A DNA stretch of 64,000 nucleotides from JAGPUQ01 sp049325095 (GCA_049325095.1 JBMOPO010000011.1:92122-156121), one strand, 5' to 3'. Positions 8,627 through 18,285 are shown, counted from the first letter of the stretch. Numbers and translations are program-made. The notes: a model not told the origin generated them from the letters alone.

Positions 8627-10261
8627 ATGCGCGCCGAACCCATCGATCGGACCCCTGCCTGGCGCGCGCTGACCAGGCACCGCGCGGACTGTTCCGGACT
8701 GTCCCTAGCCGCCCTGTTCGAGGGTGATCCGCAGCGCGCGGAGCGGTTCAGCGCCAGCGCGGCGGGCCTTCACCTCGACTACGCCAAGCAGCATCTCACC
8801 GACACCGGCGTCGAACTGCTGCTGCAACTCGCCGCCACCGCCGGGTTGGCGGCGCAGATCCGGGCCCTGTTCGATGGCGAACCGGTCAACCGCTCCGAAC
8901 GGCGCGCCGCGCTCCATCCGGCGCTGCGGGGCACCGCAGCGGATCCCGAACTCGCCGACCGACTCCGGCAGCAGCGCCGGCGGATGCTGGCGCTGGCCGG
9001 CGCGCTGCGCAGCGGAGCCCTGCGCGGCGCCGGCGGGCAACCCGTCACGGATCTGGTGCAGCTCGGCATCGGCGGCTCGGATCTGGGGCCGCGACTGGTG
9101 GTATCGGCCTTCCCGGAGCGGGCCTGCGGGCCGGTGCGGGTACATTTCGCCGCCAATCTGGACGCCAGCGCGCTGGCCCGGGTGCTGGCGCACTGCCGCC
9201 CCGAGACCACCCTGTTCGCCCTGGCGTCGAAAAGTTTCTCCACCCTGGAGACCCTGTCCAACGCCGGCCTCGCCCGCACCTGGCTGCGCGCCGGCGGCAT
9301 CGCGGAAGAGGCCCTCGACCGCCACTGGATCGCCATCACCAGCCGGCCCGAGCGGGCGCGGGATTGGGGTGTGGCGGCCGACCGCCTGCTGGACTTCGAG
9401 GAAGGCGTGGGCGGCCGCTTTTCCCTGTGGTCGGCCATCGGGCTGCCGATCGCCGTGGCGCTGGGCCCCGAGACCTTCGCCGAGCTGCTGGCCGGGGCCC
9501 GCGCCTTGGATGAGCACTTCCGCAGCGCGCCCCCGCAGCGGAATCTGCCGATACTGCACGGGCTGCTGAGGATCTGGCAGATCAATTTCCAGGGCTACGC
9601 CAGTCAGGCCGTGCTGCCCTATGTGCACGGCCTGCGCCTGCTGCCGGACTATCTCCAGCAACTGGTCATGGAGAGCCTGGGCAAGCGCGTCGATCACCAG
9701 GGCCGCGAGCTGGGCTATGCCACCGGCGCCGTGCTCTGGGGCGCCGAGGAGACCAACGGCCAGCATTCCTTTCACCAGTTGCTGCTGCAGGGCACCCAAG
9801 TGGTACCCGCGGAATTCATCGCCACCGCCGAGGCCCACTGCGCACCCGAGCAGCATCGCCTGCTGTACGCCAACTGCCTGGCGCAGAGCCGGGCGCTGAT
9901 GCTGGGCCGCGACGCGGCGGATCTGGAAGCCGAGCTGCTCGCCGCCGGCGAGACTCCGGAGCAGGCGCGCTGCCTCGCCGCCCAGCGCGCGGTGCCGGGC
10001 AACCGGCCCAGCATCACGCTGGTGCTGGAGGCGCACTCGCCGCGCTGCCTGGGCGCGCTGCTGGCCCTCTACGAGCACAGCGTGTTCGTGCAGAGCGCGA
10101 TCTGGGGAATCAACGCCTTCGACCAATGGGGCGTGGAGCTCGGCAAACAGGCCGCCAGCGCGGTGGATCAAGCACTGCGCGGCGGCGATTGCCGGGCGCT
10201 GGACGGCTCGACCAGGGCCCTGCTCGCCCGCTGGCGCTCCGCCAACCCGACGGCGGGGTGA
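8627..10261 (+). CDS. pgi: Glucose-6-phosphate isomerase
   Basis: Interconverts glucose 6-phosphate and fructose 6-phosphate. The 544-residue product has the family signatures GGRFSLWSAIGLPIA and, near the C-terminus, FDQWGVELGKQ with the active-site lysine. The substrate-binding segments LGIGGSDLGPRLV, SKSFSTLET and NGQHSFHQLLLQGTQ are all present, so the enzyme appears intact. It follows ispB by 33 bp on the same strand. No strong ribosome site is visible before the ATG. Confidence 0.96.
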   Translation: MRAEPIDRTPAWRALTRHRADCSGLSLAALFEGDPQRAERFSASAAGLHLDYAKQHLTDTGVELLLQLAATAGLAAQIRALFDGEPVNRSERRAALHPALRGTAADPELADRLRQQRRRMLALAGALRSGALRGAGGQPVTDLVQLGIGGSDLGPRLVVSAFPERACGPVRVHFAANLDASALARVLAHCRPETTLFALASKSFSTLETLSNAGLARTWLRAGGIAEEALDRHWIAITSRPERARDWGVAADRLLDFEEGVGGRFSLWSAIGLPIAVALGPETFAELLAGARALDEHFRSAPPQRNLPILHGLLRIWQINFQGYASQAVLPYVHGLRLLPDYLQQLVMESLGKRVDHQGRELGYATGAVLWGAEETNGQHSFHQLLLQGTQVVPAEFIATAEAHCAPEQHRLLYANCLAQSRALMLGRDAADLEAELLAAGETPEQARCLAAQRAVPGNRPSITLVLEAHSPRCLGALLALYEHSVFVQSAIWGINAFDQWGVELGKQAASAVDQALRGGDCRALDGSTRALLARWRSANPTAG

Positions 10262-10379
10262 GCGGGGCCATCTGCCCCAGGGTCGGGGGCGCGATGTCCC
10301 GGCCCGCCGCTTTCGGGTAGAGTTGCCCGCGGCCGCACCATCGGCTCCCGACGTCGACCGCACAAGATGAGGTAACCCC

Positions 10380-11570
10380 TTGATCATAGGAATCCCCAGG
10401 GAAATCCGACCCGGCGAGTCCCGGGTCGCCATGCTCCCCGCCAATGTCTCCCCCTGGGCCGCCAAGGGGATCGCGTTCCTGGTCGAACCCGGCGCCGGAC
10501 GGGCGGCCGGCGCCACCGATGCCGACTACCAGGCGGCGGGCGCCGAACTCGCCGACCGCGCGACCCTGTTCGGCCGCGCCGACATCCTGTTCCAGGTCCA
10601 GGCCCCGGGCGCCAACACCGTCAACGGCGCCGACGACCTCCCCCGGCTGCGCGCCGGCCAGCTGCTGGCCGGCCTGATGGACCCGCTGGGCGAGCCGGCG
10701 ATCGCCCGGACCCTGGCCGATGCCGGCGTCACCGCCATCGCCATGGAACTGGTGCCGCGCATCAGCCGCGCCCAGAGCATGGACGTGCTCTCCTCCATGG
10801 CGACCCTGGCCGGCTACAAGGCCGTGCTGGTCGGCGCCGCCGCGGCGCCCCGCATCATGCCCATGCTGATGACCGCGGCCGGCACCCTGCAGCCGATGCG
10901 GGTGTTCGTGATGGGCGCCGGCGTGGCCGGGCTGCAGGCCTGCGCCACCGCCAAGCGGCTGGGCGGAGTGGTGGAGGCCTACGACGTGCGCCCGGCGGCC
11001 CGCGAACAGATCCTCTCGGTCGGCGCCAGGCCGGTGGAACTCGCGCTGGAGACCGAGGCCGCCGAGGGCAGCGGCGGCTACGCGCGCGAGCAGAGCGCCG
11101 AGTTCATCCGCCGCCAGCAGGAGTTGATGACCGAGGTGCTGGCCCGGCAGGATCTGGTGATCACCACCGCGGCGGTGCCCGGCGCACGCGCGCCGATCCT
11201 GATTACCGCAGCCATGGTGGCGGCCATGAAGCCCGGCACCGTGATCGTGGATCTGGCCGCCGAACGCGGCGGCAACTGCGAACTGACCCAGCCGGGCAGA
11301 ACCATCGAGGTGGGCGGCGTCACCATCATCGGCCCCGAGAACCTGGCCGCGACCCTGCCCATTCACGGCAGCCAGATGTACGGCAAGAACATGGAGACCC
11401 TGCTCTCTCACCTGCTCGACGCCGCGGGCGGGCTGCGCCTGGACTTCGCGGACGAAATCATTGCCGAGACCGTGATCGCCCACGGCGGTGACATCCCCCA
11501 CCGGACCATCCGGGAGCGCCTCGGGCTGCCACCGCTCCAACCTGCAACCGCCGACCGGGAAACGCCCTGA
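10380..11570 (+). CDS. pntAA: NAD(P) transhydrogenase alpha subunit, part 1 (NAD-binding domain I)
   Basis: Soluble NAD(H)-binding domain of the proton-translocating transhydrogenase that makes NADPH at the expense of the proton gradient. It is 396 aa, the size of the separate PntAA polypeptide rather than the fused E. coli PntA. Features include IPREIRPGESRVAMLP at the N-terminus, MELVPRISRAQSMDVLSSM, the Rossmann segment VFVMGAGVAGLQACATAKRL and YDVRPAAREQI. The start is TTG at 10380 with GAGGTAA upstream. The stop overlaps the next ATG by one base, so the three pnt genes form a compact operon. Confidence 0.95.
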   Translation: MIIGIPREIRPGESRVAMLPANVSPWAAKGIAFLVEPGAGRAAGATDADYQAAGAELADRATLFGRADILFQVQAPGANTVNGADDLPRLRAGQLLAGLMDPLGEPAIARTLADAGVTAIAMELVPRISRAQSMDVLSSMATLAGYKAVLVGAAAAPRIMPMLMTAAGTLQPMRVFVMGAGVAGLQACATAKRLGGVVEAYDVRPAAREQILSVGARPVELALETEAAEGSGGYAREQSAEFIRRQQELMTEVLARQDLVITTAAVPGARAPILITAAMVAAMKPGTVIVDLAAERGGNCELTQPGRTIEVGGVTIIGPENLAATLPIHGSQMYGKNMETLLSHLLDAAGGLRLDFADEIIAETVIAHGGDIPHRTIRERLGLPPLQPATADRETP

Positions 11571-11851
11571 TGGAAGCCATGATGCCGCTGCTCGCCCTCT
11601 TCGTGCTGTCGCTGTTTCTGGGCGTGGAACTCATTGCCAAGGTGCCGCCGACGCTGCACACGCCGCTGATGTCGGGCACCAACGCCATCTCCGGCATCAC
11701 CCTGGTGGGCGCCCTGCTGGCCGCCGGGGCGGACAGCCCGTCCTGGCTGGTGCACGCGCTCGGCTTGGTCGCGGTGTTCGCCGCGACCCTGAACGTGGTG
11801 GGCGGTTACCTGGTGACCCACCGCATGCTCGCCATGTTCAAGCGCAAGTGA
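11570..11851 (+). CDS. pntAB: NAD(P) transhydrogenase alpha subunit, part 2 (membrane domain II)
   Basis: Small 93-aa membrane subunit carrying the first helices of the transhydrogenase channel. Three hydrophobic segments are visible (residues about 4-22, 41-55 and 62-82), with the conserved loop PPTLHTPLMSGTNAISGI between the first two. It ends in a short basic tail (HRMLAMFKRK). Translationally coupled to pntAA by TGATG and followed 15 bp later by pntB. Confidence 0.94.
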   Translation: MEAMMPLLALFVLSLFLGVELIAKVPPTLHTPLMSGTNAISGITLVGALLAAGADSPSWLVHALGLVAVFAATLNVVGGYLVTHRMLAMFKRK

Positions 11852-11866
11852 AGCGGGGGCCGCGCA

Positions 11867-13255
11867 ATGACCGAACTCTGGGTTGAACTCGTCTATCTGC
11901 TCGCCGCGGTGCTGTTCATCCTCGGCATCAAGGCCATGACCCGGCCCAGAACGGCGGCGCAGGGCAACCTGATCTCCGCCGTGGGCATGCTGCTCGCCGT
12001 GGTGATGACCCTGCTCGACCGCGATATCGTCCGCTACCAATACATCGCGGCGGGCATGGTCGCCGGCGGGCTCTCCGGAGCCATCTTCGCGCTCCGGGTG
12101 CGCATGACGGCCATGCCGCAGATGGTGGCGCTACTCAACGGCGCCGGTGGCGGGGCGTCCCTGGGACTCGCGGCGGCCAGCCATCTGATGACCCTGGCCG
12201 GCCCCGGCTACGGGGCCGGGATCGAAGTGCTGTTCGTGATGGCCACGGTGCTGGTCGGCGCGGTGACCCTGAGCGGCAGCCTGGTGGCGTTCGCCAAGCT
12301 CCAGGAGCTGATCTCCGGCCGGCCGATCGGCTTCGCCGGCATGAAGTTTCTCAACGCGGCGCTGTTCGCGGCGGCACTGGGCGCCGGCGCCCTGCTGTGC
12401 CTCGAGCCCGGGAATTATGCCCTGTTCTGGGCGCTCGTCGCGGTGGCCGCGGTGCTCGGCGTCACCCTGGTGCTGCCCATCGGCGGCGCCGACATGCCGG
12501 TGGTGATCGCGCTGCTCAACTCCTACTCCGGCATCGCCGCCGCGACCGCCGGTTTCATCATGGAGAACTCGGTGCTGATCGTGTCCGGCTCCCTGGTCGG
12601 GGCCTCCGGGGTCATCCTCACCCAGATCATGTGCAAGGCCATGAACCGCTCGCTGACCAATGTGCTGTTCGGGGTGATGGCGCCGGGCGGCGCCGCCATC
12701 GACGCCGACGCCATCTACGCCGGCAAGGTCAAGAGCGCCCAGGCCGAGGAGGTCGCGATGATCCTCGAAACCGCCCGGCGAGTGGTGATCGTCCCCGGCT
12801 TCGGCATGGCGATGTCGCAGGCCCAGCACGCAGTGCGCGAACTGATGGATGTCCTCGAAGCGCGCGGCACCGAGGTGGAGTTCGCGATTCACCCGGTGGC
12901 GGGCCGCATGCCCGGCCACATGAACGTGCTGCTCGCCGAAGCCGAGGTCCCCTACGACAAGCTGGTGGAAATGGACCGGATCAATCCCACCTTCGAGCAG
13001 ACCGACGTCGCCATCGTGATCGGCGCCAACGACGTCACCAACCCCATGGCACGGGAGGACAAGGGCAGTCCGATCTACGGCATGCCGATCCTCAACGTGG
13101 ACAAGGCGCGCACCGTGGTGGTGATCAAGCGCTCCCTGGGTTCGGGCTTTGCCGGCCTGCCCAACCCGCTGTTTGCGCTCGACAACTGCCTGATGGTATT
13201 CGGCGATGGCAAGAAGGCCGTGATCGACATCACCGCCGCGCTGAACACCGCCTGA
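11867..13255 (+). CDS. pntB: NAD(P) transhydrogenase beta subunit
   Basis: 462-aa subunit with the remaining channel helices (roughly residues 1-270) and the NADP(H)-binding domain III at the C-terminus. Domain III landmarks are IVPGFGMAMSQAQHAV, IHPVAGRMPGHMNVLLAEA and the NADP-binding VIGANDVTNPMA followed by IYGMPILNVDKA. The channel part has ALLNGAGGGASLGLAA and LLNSYSGIAAATAGF. Complete; the last gene of the pnt operon, ending 7 bp from a convergent phosphomannomutase gene. Confidence 0.95.
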   Translation: MTELWVELVYLLAAVLFILGIKAMTRPRTAAQGNLISAVGMLLAVVMTLLDRDIVRYQYIAAGMVAGGLSGAIFALRVRMTAMPQMVALLNGAGGGASLGLAAASHLMTLAGPGYGAGIEVLFVMATVLVGAVTLSGSLVAFAKLQELISGRPIGFAGMKFLNAALFAAALGAGALLCLEPGNYALFWALVAVAAVLGVTLVLPIGGADMPVVIALLNSYSGIAAATAGFIMENSVLIVSGSLVGASGVILTQIMCKAMNRSLTNVLFGVMAPGGAAIDADAIYAGKVKSAQAEEVAMILETARRVVIVPGFGMAMSQAQHAVRELMDVLEARGTEVEFAIHPVAGRMPGHMNVLLAEAEVPYDKLVEMDRINPTFEQTDVAIVIGANDVTNPMAREDKGSPIYGMPILNVDKARTVVVIKRSLGSGFAGLPNPLFALDNCLMVFGDGKKAVIDITAALNTA

Positions 13256-13262
13256 GGGGCTT

Positions 13263-14618
13263 CTAGCCCGCGTCCAGCAGGGCGAGCAGCTCCGCGGTCC
13301 GGGCCCGCAGCAGCTCGGGATCGCCCCGGGTCTCGACATTCAGACGCACCAGGGGCTCGGTGTTGGACATGCGCAAATTGAATCGCCAGTCCGCGAAACT
13401 GATGCTCACGCCATCGGTGCGATCCACCTCGCCGCCGGCCGCGATGTAGCGCCGGGCGACCGCCTCGATGGCGGCCGCCGGGTCGGCCACTTCGCGATTG
13501 ATCTCGCCGCTGACCGGATAGGCGCGCTGGCGCTCGGCGAGCAACTCCGACAGCGGCCGGCCGCACCGGGACAGCAGTTCCACCACCAGCAGCCAGGGAA
13601 TCATGCCGCTGTCGCAGTAGGCGAACTGCCGGAAATAATGGTGGGCGCTCATCTCCCCGCCGTAGAGCGCGTCCTGATCGCGCATCACCTGCTTGATGAA
13701 GGCATGTCCGGTACGGCTCTGCACCGCCCGGCCGCCATGGCGGGCGACGATCTCCCGGGTATTCCAGATCAGCCGCGGATCGTGAACTATGGCACCGCCG
13801 CCATGCTTGCGCAGAAAGACCTCGGCGAGCAGCCCCACCACGTAATAGCCTTCCACGAATTCGCCCCGCTCGTCGAAGAAGAAGCAGCGGTCGAAATCAC
13901 CGTCCCAGGCGATGCCCAGATCCGCGCGCTCGGCGCGCACCGCCGCGGCGGTGAGCTGGCGATTCTCCTCCAGCAGCGGGTTGGGCACCCCGTTGGGAAA
14001 GTTGCCGTCGGGCTCGTGCAGCAGCTTGGTGAACCGCAGCGGCAGCCGGGGTTCGAGCAGATCCAGCACCGGCCCGGCCCCGCCGTTGCCCGCGTTGACC
14101 ACCACGCGCAGCGGCCGCAGCGCCCGGGGGTCGATATAGGACAGCAGATGGTCGATGTAGGCGCTCTTGTCGGGCGAGTGCCGCAACGCACCGCGGCGCC
14201 CGGCGGCGGCGCCGAAGCCGCGCTCGGCGAGGGCGCGGATCTCCGGCAGCCCGGCGTCCCCGCTCACCGGGCGGGCCTGCTCGCGGACGAACTTCATGCC
14301 GTTGAAGTCCTTGGGGTTGTGGCTTGCCGTGACCACCAGACCGCCGTCGTGCCCGCCGTGGAAGGTCGCGAAATAGATCTCCTCGGTACCACACTGACCG
14401 ATGTGCACCACATCGCTGCCGGCATCGCGAATCCCCTCGATGGCCGCGGCGCACAGCGCCGGACTGGTCAGGCGGATATCCTGGCCGACGGCGATGCTGC
14501 GGGCCTGCCGCCAGGTGGCGAAGGCGCGCCCGATCCGATAGGCGATGTCCTCGTCGAGCTGGTCCGGCACCCGGCCGCGGACGTCATAGGCCTTGAAGCA
14601 ATCGATCCGGCCGCTCAT
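13263..14618 (-). CDS. Phosphomannomutase/phosphoglucomutase
   Basis: Hexose-phosphate mutase of the ManB/AlgC family, 451 aa. It has the N-terminal KAYDVRGRVPDQLDEDIAY, the phosphoserine loop VVTASHNPKDFNGMK, the metal-binding IAWDGDFDRCFFFD, the sugar-binding YGGEMSAHHYFR and the C-terminal phosphate loop RMSNTEPLVRLN. It probably feeds GDP-mannose (with manC at 22.5 kb) and may also give glucose 1-phosphate to the adjacent galU. The ATG at 14618 overlaps the galU stop (ATGA), so the pair is translationally coupled. The frame is open further upstream, but that part is antisense to the real galU frame. Confidence 0.93.
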   Translation of the reverse strand: MSGRIDCFKAYDVRGRVPDQLDEDIAYRIGRAFATWRQARSIAVGQDIRLTSPALCAAAIEGIRDAGSDVVHIGQCGTEEIYFATFHGGHDGGLVVTASHNPKDFNGMKFVREQARPVSGDAGLPEIRALAERGFGAAAGRRGALRHSPDKSAYIDHLLSYIDPRALRPLRVVVNAGNGGAGPVLDLLEPRLPLRFTKLLHEPDGNFPNGVPNPLLEENRQLTAAAVRAERADLGIAWDGDFDRCFFFDERGEFVEGYYVVGLLAEVFLRKHGGGAIVHDPRLIWNTREIVARHGGRAVQSRTGHAFIKQVMRDQDALYGGEMSAHHYFRQFAYCDSGMIPWLLVVELLSRCGRPLSELLAERQRAYPVSGEINREVADPAAAIEAVARRYIAAGGEVDRTDGVSISFADWRFNLRMSNTEPLVRLNVETRGDPELLRARTAELLALLDAG

Positions 14619-15451
14619 CCCCTGCAACCCCGCCGGTAGACGTTCTCGTAGACGTAGTTGGTGGCTTCGACGAAGCCGCCGACACTGCCGCAGTCGAAGC
14701 GCCGGCCCTTGAATTTGTAGGCCAGCACCCGGCTGGTCCTGGCCAGCGTCAGCAGCGCGTCGGTGAGCTGGATTTCGCCGTTCCGGCCCGGCGGCGTGTG
14801 CCGCAGGATCTCGAAGATGAACGGCGACAGCACATAGCGCCCGATGATCGCGAGGTTGCTGGGCGCCTGGTCGGGGCGGGGCTTTTCGACCATGTCGGTG
14901 ACCCGATAGAGGCCGGGCTCCTCCTCCTCGCCGACCACAATGCCGAACTTGTCGACGTCGCTGTCCTCGACCTCCTGGATGGCGACCACGGTACAGCCGG
15001 TGCGGTGGTAGAGCTCCACCAGTTGCGACATCACCCCCGGACCTTCGTTGAAGCACAGGTCGTCGGCGAGGATGACCCCGAACGGCTGATTCCCGACCAG
15101 CACCTCCCCGGTGAGGATCGCGTGGCCGAGCCCCCGCATCTCCAACTGGCGCGTGGAGGCGAAGCGCCCCCGGTTGATGACGTTGCGGATCTCCACCAGA
15201 TAGCCCTCCTTGTCGGTGCCGGCGATCTGATGTTCGAGTTCGTAGCTGATGTCGAAATGATCGTGAATCGCCCGCTTGCCGCGGCCGGTCACGAAGCAGA
15301 TCTCCTCGAGCCCCGCGGCCAGCGCCTCCTCGACCCCGTACTGCACCAGCGGCTTGTTCACCACCGGCAGCATCTCCTTGGGCATGGATTTGGTGGCCGG
15401 CAGGAACCGGGTTCCGTAGCCGGCGACCGGGAACAGGCACTTCTTCAACAT
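14615..15451 (-). CDS. galU: UTP-glucose-1-phosphate uridylyltransferase
   Basis: Makes UDP-glucose for lipopolysaccharide core, capsule and glycan synthesis. The product is 278 aa. It begins LKKCLFPVAGYGTRFLPATK with the nucleotide-binding glycine loop and continues with KSMPKEMLPVVNKPLVQYGV, ICFVTGRGKRAIHDHFD, ILADDLCF and FVEKPRPD-like MVEKPRPDQAPSN. The ATG at 15451 was chosen because homologues start right at this motif and CAGGAAAAA precedes it; an in-frame start 48 bp upstream would add an atypical leader. First gene of a pair with the phosphomannomutase. Confidence 0.95.
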   Translation of the reverse strand: MLKKCLFPVAGYGTRFLPATKSMPKEMLPVVNKPLVQYGVEEALAAGLEEICFVTGRGKRAIHDHFDISYELEHQIAGTDKEGYLVEIRNVINRGRFASTRQLEMRGLGHAILTGEVLVGNQPFGVILADDLCFNEGPGVMSQLVELYHRTGCTVVAIQEVEDSDVDKFGIVVGEEEEPGLYRVTDMVEKPRPDQAPSNLAIIGRYVLSPFIFEILRHTPPGRNGEIQLTDALLTLARTSRVLAYKFKGRRFDCGSVGGFVEATNYVYENVYRRGCRG

Positions 15452-15586
15452 GGCAATTTTTCCTGTGGTGGGCGAATCCGGTGTCAATCGCAACGTCATT
15501 TCCGATCCGGGCCGCTACCTTACCCGCCGGCCCACAGCCCGTCGATAGCCGCCGCAGCGCCGGCTGCGGGAAACCGGCGGGTGGCG

Positions 15587-15592
15587 TAAAAT
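15587..15592 (+). promoter_or_regulatory. Possible -10 element for fabA
   Basis: TAAAAT lies 28 bp before the fabA ATG. No convincing -35 hexamer is found 16-18 bp upstream, which suggests a weak or activator-dependent promoter. No clear FabR or FadR site was recognised. Confidence 0.25.
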
Positions 15593-15619
15593 GCCGCATT
15601 TCCAGGACACCCGGACGCC

Positions 15620-16189
15620 ATGGCCGCTTCTCCCGAACATTCCGGCGCACAGACCGCCAGCCCCGCCGGGCTCCGCGGCCGCAAGAGCCATTTCAACCGC
15701 GACGAACTCCTCGCCTGCGCCCGCGGGCAACTGTTCGGGGAACAGGCCGCGCGGCTTCCAGACGGCCAACTGCTGATGGTGGATCGCATCACCCACATCG
15801 ACGCGGCCGGCGGCAGCCACCGCAAGGGTCAGGTGATCGCCGAGTTGGACATCCACCCCGATCTGTGGTTCTTCGGCTGTCACTTCATCGGCGATCCGGT
15901 GATGCCGGGGTGTCTGGGGCTCGACGCCCTGTGGCAGCTCGTGGGTTTCTACCTGACCTGGCGGGGCAACGACGGCCACGGCCGGGCCCTGGGCTCGGGC
16001 GAGGTCAAGTTCTTCGGGCAGGTGTTGCCGAGTGCGGACAGGGTCACCTACCGGCTGGACATCTCGCGGCTGGTGGAGCGCAAACTGGTGATGGCCATCG
16101 CCGACGGCTCGGTCTCGGTCGATGGTCGCGAAATCTATACCGCCAAGGATCTGCGGGTCGGCATCTTTCAATCCACCAGCAACTTCTAG
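15620..16189 (+). CDS. fabA: 3-hydroxydecanoyl-ACP dehydratase/isomerase
   Basis: Introduces the cis double bond of anaerobic unsaturated fatty acid synthesis at the C10 stage. The product is 189 aa with the hot-dog fold. The catalytic histidine lies in FFGCHFIGDPVMPGCLGLD and the second acidic residue in CLGLDALWQLVGFYL; the C-terminal half has LGSGEVKFFGQVLP. The N-terminus is about 15 residues longer than E. coli FabA; an alternative downstream start is not obvious. fabB follows 231 bp later, the usual FabA-FabB partnership. Confidence 0.95.
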   Translation: MAASPEHSGAQTASPAGLRGRKSHFNRDELLACARGQLFGEQAARLPDGQLLMVDRITHIDAAGGSHRKGQVIAELDIHPDLWFFGCHFIGDPVMPGCLGLDALWQLVGFYLTWRGNDGHGRALGSGEVKFFGQVLPSADRVTYRLDISRLVERKLVMAIADGSVSVDGREIYTAKDLRVGIFQSTSNF

Positions 16190-16361
16190 CGGGCGGCCAA
16201 CGGCAGCCCGCGCTGCCTGCGCGGCGTCTAATGCACTCGAAACACCCACTCACCGGCGCTGGACCCCGCCTCCCGGACCATGCCGCCCGGCTTCCCGCCC
16301 CGGGGCCTGCGCCATCCCGCCGGCGGCGTTGCGCGACCTGTCGGCGGCCGGCGCCATCCCG

Positions 16362-16367
16362 TACAAT
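16362..16367 (+). promoter_or_regulatory. Possible -10 element for fabB
   Basis: TACAAT (five of six consensus positions) lies 54 bp before the fabB ATG in the 231-bp fabA-fabB gap. The -35 region is poor. The rest of this gap shows no gene or repeat. Confidence 0.25.
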
Positions 16368-16420
16368 TCCGGGCCGGCCCTCCCCCTCGTCCCCTCCCGT
16401 CACCCCGAGAGACTGACACC

Positions 16421-17641
16421 ATGAGAAGAGCGGTAATTACCGGCATGGGCATCGTTTCCTGCCTGGGCAACGATGTCGATACCGTCGCCGCGGCCCTGCG
16501 CCAGGGCCGCTCCGGGGTCCGCGCCATGCCGATCTACCGGGAACTGGGCATGAAGAGCCAGATCGCGGGCCAGATCGAACTCGATCCCGGCGAGCTGATC
16601 GACCGCAAGCACCTGCGCTTCATGAGCACCGCGGCCATCTATGGATACGTCGCCATGCAGCAGGCCATCGACGACGCCGGCCTGGAAGCGGCCCAGATCT
16701 CCCATCCGCGCACCGGCATCATCATGGGCTCGGGCGGCATCTCGGGCGAGAAATTCGTCGAATCCGTGGACACCCTGAGGACCAAGGGCGTGCGGCGCAT
16801 CGGCCCCTACCGGGTCACCCAGATCATGAGCAGCACGGTGTCGGCCTGCCTGGCGACCCCCTTCCACATCAAAGGCCTCAACATCTCCATTTCCTCCGCC
16901 TGCGCCACCAGCGCCCACTGCATCGGCGCGGCGCTGGAGCAGATCCAGCTTGGCAAGCAGGACATCCTGTTCGCCGGCGGCGCCGAGGAGGAGCACTGGT
17001 CGATGGTGAGCATGTTCGACGCCATGGGCGCGCTGTCCACCCACTACAACGACACGCCCGAGCGCGCCTCGCGCCCCTACGACCGGGATCGCGACGGGTT
17101 CGTGATGTCCTGCGGCGGCGGCTGCTTCGTGGTCGAGGAACTGGAACACGCCCGCGCCCGCGGGGCGCGGATCTACGCCGAAATCGTCGGTTACGGCGCC
17201 ACCTCCGACGGCTACGACATGGTCGCCCCCTCCGGCGAGGGCGCGGTGCGCTGCATGCGGCAGGCCCTGGAGACGGTGCCGGGTCCGATCGACTACATCA
17301 ACACCCACGGCACCAGCACACCGCTCGGCGACGCCAAGGAGGTCGGCGCCATTCGCGAGGTGTTCGGTGCCGACATGCCGCCGATCAGCTCGACCAAATC
17401 CCTGTCCGGCCACTCGCTGGGCGCGGCCGGTGTCCACGAGGCCATCTACAGCCTGCTGATGATGCGCCACGGCTTCATCGCCGCCTCCGCCAACATCGAC
17501 AACCTGGATGCCGAACTCGCCGATGCCAATATCGTCAGGCAGCGGATCGACGGCGTGGAACTGGAGCGGGTGATGTCGAACAGCTTCGGCTTCGGCGGCA
17601 CCAATGCCTGCCTGGTGCTGGAGCGCTACCGCGGCGCCTGA
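16421..17641 (+). CDS. fabB: 3-oxoacyl-ACP synthase I
   Basis: Elongating ketoacyl synthase that extends the cis-3-decenoyl intermediate made by FabA. The product is 406 aa, typical for KAS I. It has the catalytic cysteine in ISSACATSAHCIGAALEQI, the two histidines in INTHGTSTPLGDAKE and SLSGHSLGAAG, and the C-terminal NSFGFGGTNACLVLERY. The ATG at 16421 gives the conserved MRRAVITGMGIVSCLGN start. It is preceded by GAGAGACTGACACC; the upstream in-frame extension is proline-rich and rejected. Confidence 0.95.
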   Translation: MRRAVITGMGIVSCLGNDVDTVAAALRQGRSGVRAMPIYRELGMKSQIAGQIELDPGELIDRKHLRFMSTAAIYGYVAMQQAIDDAGLEAAQISHPRTGIIMGSGGISGEKFVESVDTLRTKGVRRIGPYRVTQIMSSTVSACLATPFHIKGLNISISSACATSAHCIGAALEQIQLGKQDILFAGGAEEEHWSMVSMFDAMGALSTHYNDTPERASRPYDRDRDGFVMSCGGGCFVVEELEHARARGARIYAEIVGYGATSDGYDMVAPSGEGAVRCMRQALETVPGPIDYINTHGTSTPLGDAKEVGAIREVFGADMPPISSTKSLSGHSLGAAGVHEAIYSLLMMRHGFIAASANIDNLDAELADANIVRQRIDGVELERVMSNSFGFGGTNACLVLERYRGA

Positions 17642-17649
17642 GTGCGGGT

Positions 17650-18243
17650 TCAGATGATCCCGCGCGCCTCCAGGTGCGCGAGCAACTGATCGACGCAGGC
17701 AGCGAGATCGCAACCCGCGGTATCCACCACCACCTCGGGGGCGAGGGGCGGCTCGTAGGCCGAGTCGATGCCGGTGAAATTGGGGATCTGACCCGCCCGC
17801 GCCTTGCGGTACAGGCCCTTGGGATCGCGCGCCTCGCAGACCGCGAGCGGTGTGGCGACATGGACCTCGATGAACTCGCCCGCCTCCAACAGTTCCCGGG
17901 CGAGCTGGCGATCGGCCCGAAACGGGGAGATGAAGGCGGTCATCACGATCAGGCCGGCATCGACGAACAGCTTGGCGACCTCCGCGATGCGGCGGATGTT
18001 TTCCACCCGATCGGCGTCGCTGAACCCGAGATCGCGGTTGAGCCCGTGCCGCACGTTGTCGCCGTCGAGCAGGTAGGAGTGATGGCCGCGCTCGTACAGC
18101 GCCCGTTCCAGCGCATTGGCGAGCGTGGATTTGCCCGCCCCACTCAGGCCGGTGAACCAGATCACGCAGGGCTGTTGGCGCTTCTGGCGGGCGCGGTCGG
18201 CCCTGGATACCAGGGCGTGGTGCCAGGTCAGGTTGCTGTTCAA
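17650..18243 (-). CDS. cysC: Adenylylsulfate (APS) kinase
   Basis: Phosphorylates APS to PAPS in sulfate assimilation or activation. The 197-aa product has the P-loop WFTGLSGAGKSTLANALE, the substrate loop LLDGDNVRHGLNRDLGFSDADR and FISPFRADRQLARELL. The start is uncertain: TTG at 18243 gives the family-like N-terminus MNSNLTWHHALVSRADR and lies 7-8 bp after GGGGGAAA, while GTG at 18249 or 18285 would also be in frame. No cysD or cysN is nearby, so it is not part of a visible sulfate operon. Confidence 0.9.
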   Translation of the reverse strand: MNSNLTWHHALVSRADRARQKRQQPCVIWFTGLSGAGKSTLANALERALYERGHHSYLLDGDNVRHGLNRDLGFSDADRVENIRRIAEVAKLFVDAGLIVMTAFISPFRADRQLARELLEAGEFIEVHVATPLAVCEARDPKGLYRKARAGQIPNFTGIDSAYEPPLAPEVVVDTAGCDLAACVDQLLAHLEARGII

Positions 18244-18285
18244 GGGCACTTTCCCCCATCGCGCCGGCGGCCCGCCGGACACCAC

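Noticed and set aside
13256..13270. Terminator between pntB and the phosphomannomutase gene
   Set aside because: GGGCT-TCT-AGCCC is only a 5-bp stem without a T-run, and is expected by chance in such GC-rich DNA.
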